NCBI RefSeq assembly: GCF_000189635.1
Contig: NW_002476405.1
Span: 248,001-312,000 of the forward strand
DNA from: Tetrahymena thermophila SB210
Lineage: Eukaryota > Ciliophora > Oligohymenophorea > Hymenostomatida > Tetrahymenidae
DNA length: 64,000 nucleotides
Direction: 5' to 3'
This document shows positions 51,551-61,556 of this stretch, in pieces. The notes under the pieces were generated by a model. It saw only the letters and a program-made list of their open reading frames with translations. It had not been told where the DNA came from and made no database searches. The number at the start of each line of letters is the position of its first letter. The first letter of the stretch is position 1. A program made the position numbers and the translations under genes.

Positions 51551-53850
51551 TTAGAATATAATTTTTAAAATAAAAATATAGAAAAAAATAAGTTAAAAAC
51601 ATAAAAAAATGCATTATTTATTAATTTTAAATATTTATAATTTTAAAAAATCCATAAAATAATTTGTCTAAATAATTCATATTGCAATTAATTTCTTAAT
51701 TAATCTTTTTGCTTTTAAAATTTAGTTCATAATTTTCCATATTTTCCTTGTTGATTCGCTGGAAAGTGTATTATTCCTATTATTAATTTATATAATTTAT
51801 TTCAAATGAATGAGATACACAATTTAAAATAAATAAAAACAATTTTTTAAAAATTAAAATAAAAGAACTAATTTAAAAGAAATAAAAACAGAAATTCACT
51901 AAATAATCAAATAATAGCATATATTTAATGTTATTTTTTTTAGTTAACCTTTTAGAAGAGAAAAATTTAAAAACAAACAAATATATACCCTAGATCAAGT
52001 TCCAAAAATCTCAGTTATTTACACTATCTTATTGCAGAACTCAAGCTTATTGCTCCTTCATCATCAATATAATTAACTATTTTAAAATTGTATTGATAAA
52101 AATATATTTAAAAGAAAAAATTATAAAGTAAATTATAAATATTAAAATTCTAAAAATAATTATTTAAAATTAGAAAAATATTAAAGTAAACAGTTATTTT
52201 ATCTCAAAAATATTTTATTTATCTTTAAAAGCAAACACTTTAAAATAAAAGTTAAATATTTTACGAAATATTGAGTGTTAAATCTATAAGTTTACTGAAG
52301 TTTGGTAAAGTAGAGCTTATACCCATTGCACCATTTGATCTAATAAAGGTGTTCCTTTTAATATTTTTAAGATAAAATTAATAAAATCCCAAAGTTAAAT
52401 AAAATATTAAAGTCTTATTAAAACAATTAAATTATTATATTTAACCCAAGAATAAGTTTCGAACTTGATATATTAGGGATGTTTAATAGACCTGAGCATA
52501 GTCCTAATAAGCCATTATCTTGAATTTAATTATTGCTTTTCATTTAGTTTTATTTAAATTTCAATATACATTTAATTTCTAAAAGATTCATGAATGTTTA
52601 ATATTTTACTTGAGTTTAATTGTTAGATTCTTAAGATTAGTACATTTTGCTAAATTTTAACCTAGGCTAATGGCTCCATATTCATAAATTTAAGTGGAAC
52701 TTATTCCCATATTAAAATATTAATGATTTAGATTTATTAATAAAAGAGAGAAAATTGAATTAAAAGATAAAATAATTTTTAAATTAAAAAAATTAGAAAA
52801 ATTTTAATTAAAAAAAAGAAATATTATAAAATTAATTTTTTAGAAATTATTGATCAATAAATTTTTTACTAAAATTTGAGTGCCAAAGTTTCGAGATTAG
52901 AGAATTTATATAAATGAGAACTCAAGTCTTTTAAACCATCATCATAAATAGGATTTGAGCTTTAAAAAAAATTTTAGTAAATTTCTAAATTTCACAGTTT
53001 AAATGAAATGAAACTTTAAAAATAGACTAAAATTTGCTTTTAAATAGCTTTGCCAATTTTATAAATAAAAAATTCAATTAAAGCAAAAAGCAATGTACCT
53101 AAAATCTAGTGCCATTTATTTTCTAGATTTTAGCACAGTTTGTTAAATCAGAGACTAATTTTGAAGCACTTTCTGAATTCATTTAAACCAAACTTTTAAT
53201 ATTTTTAAAATAAATTTACAAAAAAACATGTAAAAAGAAGAATAAATATTTTAAAATAAATAACTTGTCATTAAAATATTCGTTTAACATGAAATATATT
53301 TAACATAATAAAACTAAAAAAAGAAATATTAACAAAAAAATTACATTAGAAAAGCAAATAATTTATTATTATTTATTTATTAACTAAAAGTTAAATTTAA
53401 ACAAAAAAATTATTTTACTAGTGTTCAAGTGTCAAATTTTAGAGATTAGAGCACTATGCTAAAGCAGAACCTAAGCTTGATAAACCCTTTTCATCTATTT
53501 AATTGCGGCTATTTAGTATAATTATTGGTTAAAATTAGCAAAAGCATAATAGTGAATAAAACTTTTTATTAAAAAATAAATAACTCTATACTCCTTACTT
53601 GATAAAATAATTAATTACATTTTCTAAAGTTTTGAATTATTTTGTTTATTAAATCATTTTTTTTAGAAAAACTCAAATTTTATTTGTAAATAAACACAAG
53701 TTGAAAGAAAATTATGCTAAATGTAATTATATAATCATTTGATTGGTTCGCTATTTTAAAAAATTAATATGCTGAAATAACTTTTAAATTAAGCCACATA
53801 TAAATAGAAAGAAATTCAAAATAAAAAATTAAATTTATTAAATATAAAAT
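51551..53850. repeat. Direct repeat unit U, copy 2
   Basis: Near-identical to 45308-47640. Small indels and a ~57-bp deletion near exon 1 distinguish it. Confidence 0.85.
51677..53657 (-). pseudogene. LRR gene copy R2, decayed
   Basis: Exon-by-exon copy of R1 (53508-53419, 53192-53099, 52959-52870, 52699-52610, 52535-52446, 52354-52265, 52078-51989, 51776-51677). Three lesions are visible. A deletion of roughly 57 bp removes the 3' part and splice donor of exon 1. A 4-base insertion makes the 53192-53099 exon 94 nt. A change next to 52078 replaces the AG acceptor of the last LRR exon, so the nearest AG shifts the frame. The start ATG (53657) survives. A translated product is unlikely to be full length. 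Confidence 0.75.
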
Positions 53851-54112
53851 AATGATTTAATAAAAGTAAAAGTATGACCAAATGCCCAATTAAAATATAG
53901 TGGTTTGGGTATTAATGAGTTTAAAATTAAATAAAAATATATCTGAAATTATTAGTTCTAAGCCTTTTTTTTTAATTCACTTTTATTTATGATATATTTT
54001 GGTTTAACATTTTTGAGTATTAGCAAAAATATTTAAAAAAATATGCTAAAGACAATAATAAAAAAATGCATTATTTACTATTCTCAAATATTTTTTATTT
54101 TTAAAAATCCAT

Positions 54113-55490
54113 TAAATAATTTGTTTAAATAATTAATATAGAAATTAATCTCTTTGTTTTTAAAATTTAGTTCATAATTTTCCTTTCTGATTCGCTGGTG
54201 AGTGAATTATTCCTATTTTTAATTTATATGTTTTAATTTAAATGAATGAGATACTCAATTTAAAATAAATAAAAAATATTTTAAAAAATGAATATAAAAG
54301 AGCTAATTTAAAAAGAATTAAAAACAGAAATTTATTAAATAATGGCATGATAGGATATAATTTAATGTTATTTTTTTTAGTTAACCTTATAAAAGAGATT
54401 ATTTCAATAAACAAAAAAATATATATCTATATACCATAGATAAAGCTCCAAAAATCTGAGTTAGTTACACTATCTTATAGCAGAACTGAAGCCTATTGCT
54501 CCTTCAGCACCAATAGAATTAACTCTTTTAAAATTTTTTGATAAAAAAACATTTAAAAGAGAAAGCATTTATTTTATCAAACAGTAAAAAAAAATTATTT
54601 ATTTATTTAAAATTTAATTTTTTAAAGAAATTATTAATTATAAATAATATTTTTACGAAAATTCAAGTGCCAAAGTTTCAAGATTAGTGAATTTGTGTAA
54701 ATGAGAACTCAAGTCTTTTAAATTATCATCATAAATTTGGTTTGAGCTTTAGATATAATTTTAGTAAATTTAATAGTTTAAATAAAATTAAACTTTAAAA
54801 TAGATTAAAATTTATATTATATATATAATAGCTTTACCAATTTTGCAAATATTTTATTAAAACTAAAACATCTACCTGAAATATAGTATCATGTTCTAGA
54901 TCTTAGCACTGTTTGTTAAATCAGAAACTAATTTTGAAGCACTTTCTGAACTCATTTAAACCAAACTTTTAATATTTTAAAAATAAATTAACATAAAATT
55001 ATCATTAAAAGAAGAAAAATATTAAAAATATTAAAAATAAATTACTAATGATTAAAATATTTATTTAATATGAAATATATTTAACATAACAATACTAAAA
55101 GAAAATTTTTTAAAAAAACTACATCTGAAAAGCAAATAACTTATTATTCTTTATTAACTAAAATTCAAAGTTAAAAATTATTTTACTAGTGTTCAAGTGC
55201 CAAGTTTTAAAGATTAGAGCACTTTGCTATAGCAGAACCTAAGTTTGATAAACCCTCCTCATCTATTTAATTGTGATTATTTAGTATAGTTATTTGTTAA
55301 AATTAGTAAAAACATAATATTGAGTGCTTTATCTATTTATTTTTATCTAATAGAAATATCAAGACTAATATGAGAGCATAAAGAAGAGTTGAGAAACTTT
55401 TTAATATAAAAATAATAACTCTATACTTTTTACATGATAAAATAATTAATTACATTTTCTAGAGATTTAAATTATTCTGTTTATAAAATA
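54113..55490 (-). pseudogene. LRR gene copy R3, decayed and shortened
   Basis: LRR exons at 55276-55187, 54965-54876, 54746-54657 and 54524-54435, plus a terminal exon from 54212 with the basic motif ('LKTKRLISIL'). All surviving exons are 90 nt and phase 2. Three LRR exons present in R1 are missing. The ATG position of exon 1 reads TTT, the exon-1 donor GGTATA has become GATAAA, and the acceptor of the 55276 exon reads TAA instead of TAG. The terminal-exon TGA is also lost, so the frame runs on into unit U2. Confidence 0.7.
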
Positions 55491-55539
55491 AATTTTTTCA
55501 ACAAAACTCAATTATTATTTTTAAACAAAATGAAGTTGA

Positions 55540-55945
55540 AAGAAAATTAAGAGTAAATAGTAATAAAATAATCATTTAATTAGTTCGCAATTATAAAAAT
55601 TAATATGCTGAAATAACTTTTAAATTAAGACACATAAAAATAGAAAGAAATTTAGAATAAGAAATTAAATTTTGTTTATATAAAATAATGAGAATAATTG
55701 AAGAGCAAAAATAATACTTTTTTATTATTTGATAACTGCTATAAAATAGAAATAGTTAATTCAATGCATTCTTTTGTATTAAGAATTGAAAGTTACTTGA
55801 TACTTAAATTTTATGCAACTATATTCATATCCTGCTGTATTTTTTCAAGCTCATCTTGCTACTAAAGCTCACTTTTTTTTTAAATTATTTTATTTTGTAA
55901 ATTTACAGATACACAGTGTTTAATATTCTATTCATATTAGTTAGG
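55540..55945 (-). other. Conserved open frame upstream of R3
   Basis: A minus-strand frame of ~125 codons containing 'ELQQQDELEKIQQDMNIV' and 'LSIKQLSILNTKE' is conserved at about 58760-59110. The two copies differ by indels of 3 and 12 bases, which keep the frame. There is no clear ATG. It may be an unrecognised exon or the remnant of one. Confidence 0.3.
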
Positions 55946-55994
55946 CTTTTTCGGAAATTAACCAATCGATTTTAATTATATTTTGATGAAATAC

Positions 55995-57700
55995 TTACTT
56001 ACTATTTTTGATTTAATACATCAAAATATATCAGAAAATAAATTATATATAATAATCTTTAATTAAATTATGTATATTTCTAAATGTTAATAAAATCATC
56101 GCTAATAAATTGTGATGACTATTTTTTAAAATTGCAAAGTGTTATATTTAAAATATTATATTAAACTTAAAATATCTTTGTGTTTAATGAAATGGAGTAT
56201 TAAATTTTGTGAAAATACTAAATTAACTTTTAAAGAAAAAAGATAAATAATTTATTTTTATTCAAAAAAAAAAAAGCCTATTTTAAAGCTAGTGAATTTA
56301 TCTAGTATTGAACTTAATAAGTTTAACTGCAAAATTTAAAAACTAAATATTAAATATTTTTATTTATTGATTATGAAATTAATTAATTATTTAAATTAGT
56401 TTTATTATTGATTGAGTAATATTTTAAAAAATAGAAAGAAAATGCATACAAATAGGAATAAAATGAGATACATTAATTGTTAACTAAAAAAATAAGGTAA
56501 TTATTATTTTAAATAAATAACATTTTATGCATTAAAATATCTTATGATAAATATTTCAAAATATCATAGACATTAAAGAAAATGCAAATACAAAAGCAAA
56601 TTATAAGAATGTTGAGCTAAGGCAATTTATAATTACTTAAAGATTGTTTTAAATTGCTGCGTTTTTAGAACTGCATTTTGGTAAACAATTTTTGATCTAT
56701 TTGGCAGAAAATACTTGAGAATTTGAACATTCTTAAGCACATTTTTTCACTCTTTATTATTCATTTAGACAATCTTAATCTTGCTTTTAGCATGGTACTT
56801 ATTATTCTTATTTTTTTCTATCCAAACAATTAAGAAAATCAACTTCTTCCTAGTTTTGAGCTTAGACTGCACAAAAAGCAATAAGAGCAAGGAAAGTAAA
56901 AGTGAGGAATTTCATTTTTTGTTTATATTTGTTTTAATCTTGGTATTTATAAATATTTTGTTATATTTTTATTTATTTATTATACTTTTAGTTATCATTT
57001 AAGCCTTTCCTTTATAAAGTATGTATTTCATAAGTTTATACTATATAAGAAAAAGCTATAGATATATAATTAAAATTGATTCATTAATTAAAATTAGTTA
57101 TTATTATTATTAAGTGTTTTTAAACTAGAACTAATGATAGACTAAAAATAGAAAAATAGTTTGCTCTTAATTCATTTAATATTACTATTAATAAATTTAT
57201 ACATCAAAAATAATATATTAATGTTTAGCTAACCTATTTTTACTTATTTTTTTATAAATAATTCTTTTTTATCAAAATGATAGTTTTGAAGCATATATTT
57301 ATTTTAATTTTATCATTTTTAGATTAAATTATTAAAATTTTTAAAGATAAAGTCAAATATAAATTTATGAAAATCATTAAATTATAAATTTAACCTTTCT
57401 GTAAATAGAATAATGCCTCATATAATCTTATTTCATTATTTGTTTCATTCATACATACATCTTTTCAAAAAAATGACTTTTTCAAAGCAATATTAGTTCA
57501 AATTAAAATTACTTTTAAACATATAAAAAAAAAATTTAATCTTCATTAAATATATCTATAGTAATAGTAAGTCTATTTATATCTTTACAGACAGTATTTA
57601 CTGACTACTATAATTTGAATTTTTTAAATAATTTAAAAATCAAAGTACTTTTAATTTCTGATAATTACTATTTTAAATTTTTTAGCTCTCAAAATACTTC
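55995..57700. repeat. Duplicated unit W, copy 2
   Basis: Second copy of the unit carrying a Cys-rich gene; see 47740-49510. Confidence 0.8.
56556..56915 (-). CDS. Small secreted 8-Cys protein with GPI-anchor-like tail, copy 2
   Basis: Intact 120-codon frame (119 residues). Signal peptide 'MKFLTFTFLALIAFCAVQA', then an eight-Cys domain with C-x3-C pairs ('CAQEC', 'CLPKC') 13 residues apart, then the same hydrophobic C-terminus as copy 1. It differs from copy 1 mostly in the mature domain, e.g. 'DFLNCLDRKKQEQQVPCQ', and by a three-residue insertion after the signal peptide, while signal and tail are nearly identical. All eight cysteines are kept. It runs in the same direction as the LRR copies on both sides. 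Confidence 0.8.
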
Positions 57701-57904
57701 TTGATTAAAAATATAAAAAATCTAATTTTATATTTTTATTCATAATATCTTAAATATATATATTAAGTTATATTTTTATTAAAAAATTTAATATTGCTAA
57801 AAATTTTTGAGCGATTAATGTCATAATTTATTTATTTAAAATTCAATTTTTTAATTTTATGTTAATTTTTTATGGAAATTATTGATTATCTATAATATTT
57901 TTAC

Positions 57905-58750
57905 GAAAATTCGAGTGCCAAAGTTTCGAGATTAGTGAATTTGTATAAATTAGAACTCAAGTCTTTTAAACCATCATCATAAATTGAATTGGATTTGAGC
58001 TTTAAATATAATTTTAGTAAATTTAATAGTTTAAATAAAATTAAACTTTAAAATAGATTAAAATTTATATTATTTATAATATCTTTACCAATTTTGTAAA
58101 TATTTTATTAAAACAGACTAAAACATTTACCTGAAATCTAGTATCATGTTCTAGATCTTAGCACAGTTTGTTAAATCAGAAACTAATTTTGAAACACTTT
58201 CTGAACTCATTTAAACCTAACTTTTAATATTTTAAAAATAAATTAACATAAAAATATCATTAACAGAAGAAAAATATTAAAAAATAAATTACTAATGATT
58301 AAAATATTTATTTAATATGAAATATATTTAACATAATAAAACTAAAATAAAATATTTTTAAAAAAAACTACATCAGAAAAGCAAATAACTTATTATTCTT
58401 TATTAACTAAAATTCAAAGTTAAAAATTATTTTACTAGTGTCCAAGTGCAAAATTTTAAAGATAAGAGCACTTTGCTATAGCAGAACCTAAGTTTGATAA
58501 ACCCTCCTCATCTATTTAATTGTGATTATTTAGTATAGTTATTGGTTAAAATTAGTAAAAACATAATATTGAGTGCGTTATCTATTTATTTTTATCTAAT
58601 AGAAATATCAAGACTAATATAAGACGTAAAGATGAGCTGAGAAACTTTTTAATATAAAAATAATAACTCTATACTTTTTACATGATTAAATAATTAATTA
58701 CATTTTCTAGAGATTTAAATTATTCTGTTTATAAAATAAATTTTTTCAAC
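57905..58750 (-). pseudogene. LRR gene copy R4, fragment
   Basis: LRR exons at 58525-58436, 58220-58131 and 57999-57905 plus an exon-1 remnant up to ~58750. The 57999-57905 exon has five extra bases and is out of frame. The exon-1 donor and the acceptor of the 58525 exon carry the same changes as R3, so R3 and R4 share a decayed ancestor. No terminal exon is present. Confidence 0.7.
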
Positions 58751-59194
58751 AAAACTCAATTATTATTTTTAAACAAAATTAAGTTGAAAGAAAATTAAGA
58801 GTAAATAGTAATAAAATAATCATTTGATTGGTTCGTTAATTTGCTGAAATAACTTTTAAATTAAGCTACATAAAAATAGAAAGAAATTTAGAATAAGAAA
58901 TTTAATTTTATTTATGTAAAATAATGAGAATAATTGAAGAGCAAAAATAATACTTTTTTATTATTTAATAGCTATAAAATAGAAATAGTTAATTTAATGG
59001 GTTCTTTTGTATTAAGAATTGAAAGTTACTTGATACTTAAATTTTATACAATTATATTCATATCCTACTATATTTTTTCAAGCTCATCTTGCTACTACAG
59101 CTCACTATTTTTTTAAAAATTATTTTATTTTGTAATTTTTTTTAACTTATTTGATATTCGGTATAGTAAAAAATTTTAAATTATCATTTATTCG

Positions 59195-60680
59195 GTATCT
59201 ATTTTAAAGATAGTGAATTTATCAAGTATTGAACTTAATTAGTTTAACTGCAAAATTTAAAAACTAAATATTAAATATTTTTATTTATTGAATATGAAAT
59301 TAATTAATTATTTAAATTAGTTTTATTATTGATTGAGTAATATTTTAAAAAATAGAAAGAAAATGCATACAAATAGGAATAAAATGAGATACATTCATTG
59401 TTAACTTAAAAAATAAGGTAATATTTTTATTATTATATATTATTTTAAATTAATAACATTTTATGCATTAAAATATCTTATGATAAATATTTCAAAATAT
59501 CATAGACATTAAAGAAAATGCAAATACAAAAGCAAATTATAAGAATGTTGAGCTAAGGCAATTTATAACTACTTAAAGATTGTTTTAAATTTCTGCGTTT
59601 GTAGAACTGCATTTTTGTAAACAATTTTTGGTCTATTGGGCAGAAAATACTTGAGAATTTGAACATCCTAAAGTGCAGGTTTTCATTCTTTATTATTCAT
59701 TTAGACAATCTAAACTATTATCCTGTTTACATGGTACTTATAAATATTATTATTTTCTATCCAAACAATTAAGAAAATCAATTTCTTCCTAGTTTTGAGC
59801 TTAGACTGCACAAAAAGCAATAAGAGCAAGGAAAGTAAATGAGAGGAATTTCATTTTTTGTTTATATTTGTTTTTATCTTGGTTTTTATAAATATTTTGT
59901 TATATTTTTATTTATTTATTATACTCTTATTTATCCTTTAAGCCTTTACTTTATAAAGTAGGTATTTCATATGTTTATACTATATAAGAAAAAAGTTATA
60001 GATATATAATTAAAATAGATTCATTAATTAAAAATAGTTATTATTGTTATTAAGTCTATATAAACTAGAACTAATGATAGACTTAAAAATAGAAAAATTG
60101 TTTGCTCTAAATTCATTTAATTTTTACTATTACTAAATTTATTCATCAAAAATAATATATTAATGTTTAGCTAACCTATTTTTACATCTTTTTTATAAAT
60201 AATTCGTTTTTATAAAAAAAATAGTTTTGAAGCATAAATTTATTTTTATTTTATCATTTTTAGATTAAATTATTAAAAATTTTTAAAGATAAAGTCAAAT
60301 ATAAATTTATGATAATCAATAAATTATAAATTTAACATTTCTGTTTATAGAATAATGGTTCACATAATCTTATTTAATTAATTTTTTATTTATTTCATTC
60401 ACATATACATACATCTTTTCAAAAAAATGACTTTTTCAAAGCAATAGAAATTAATTTATTATATAAGTTCAAAAACTTTTGGAAAAATTAAAATATACTT
60501 ATAATCATATAAAAAAAAATTTAATCTTCATTAAATATTAGTCAGTCTATTTGTATCTTTACAGATAGTATGACTAATATTATTTGAATTTTTTAAATTT
60601 TAAAAAATCAAAGTACTTTTAATTTCTGATAATTACTATTTTAACTCTTTTAGCTCTCAAAATACTTCTAGATTAAAAAT
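59195..60680. repeat. Duplicated unit W, copy 3
   Basis: Third copy of the unit carrying a Cys-rich gene; see 47740-49510. Confidence 0.8.
59492..59854 (-). CDS. Small secreted 8-Cys protein with GPI-anchor-like tail, copy 3
   Basis: Intact 121-codon frame (120 residues). Signal peptide 'MKFLSFTFLALIAFCAVQA', eight cysteines at aligned positions, C-x3-C pairs 'CTLGC' and 'CLQKC' 13 residues apart, and the shared hydrophobic C-terminus. Closest to copy 2 after the signal peptide ('QNQEE' shared), but with its own changes, e.g. 'RMKTC' and 'SSTNAEIQ'. The frame is free of TGA despite substitutions and 3-base indels relative to the other copies, which argues that it is under selection or very young. 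Confidence 0.8.
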
Positions 60681-61556
60681 ATCAAAAATCTAATTTTATA
60701 TTTTTAATTCATAAAATCTTAAATAGATATATTATTTTTAGTTATATATTTATTAAAATATTTAATAATTTTTTCAAAATTTAATATTGCTAAATTTTTT
60801 GAGCGATTAATGTCTTTTTTCAAGTTTAGTATGTAAAAAATTTTTTCTGAGAGTGAAAAAATAATTTTTAACAAACTCCGCTGATTACTTACATATATCC
60901 AATCAGCGGAGTTTTAAAACCAGGAACTACTATATAATGAAAAAAATAACATAAAATATAAAAATAATTTAACAATTTAAATATTTCATTCAAATATAAA
61001 AATTAATTTAAATTTATTATTAATTTAAGAAGATGTATTTAAAAATATGTTAAATCTTTATATTTAATCTAAGATTAAAAAATAATTAATTTTTAAGATG
61101 AAATAGATTGCTATTGTTGCTTGCATAAATATGATTTTTTAAAATAGAAGTCTTTATTAGGTGAAATAAAAAAATTTAAAGAAAAAAAGAGTTAAATATT
61201 TTGATTTAAAAAAAGCTTATTTATTTTTAATTCATACAAAATCATAAAATATACTTCCCATAGATTTAATTCAACTCAATAAAATATATTAAAAATCCTT
61301 TATGTATTTTCATTTTTATTTGTTCTCTTAATTAAAAAGTAATCTTTTTCAAAAATTTAATCAATAATAAACTAAAAAACTATTAATAATTAATTAATTC
61401 AATTTTAATAACTTTTATTAATAATAAAAATTAAAAAAAATGATTTATTAGAAAAAAAGCTTTCAAAAACTAAATGATGTAAATAAATTATTTTTTATTA
61501 ATTAATAATTTATTAATAAGTTTTATTATAAAAAAAAGTTACTAATTTCTTCTAAA
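60680..61556. other. Divergent intergenic region with hairpin
   Basis: A+T-rich spacer between the duplicated block and LRR gene S. It contains the strong inverted repeat at 60873-60914. No coding frame. Confidence 0.5.
60873..60914. repeat. Perfect 14-bp inverted repeat (hairpin)
   Basis: Arms AAACTCCGCTGATT (60873-60886) and AATCAGCGGAGTTT (60901-60914) around a 14-base loop. The arms are far richer in G+C than the surroundings. Possible roles: terminal repeats or remnant of a small element, a transcript hairpin, or a protein-binding site. Confidence 0.8.

Noticed and set aside
58934-59116. 60-codon plus-strand frame
   Set aside because: Antisense to the conserved minus-strand frame before R4; hydrophobic content comes from T-rich sequence.
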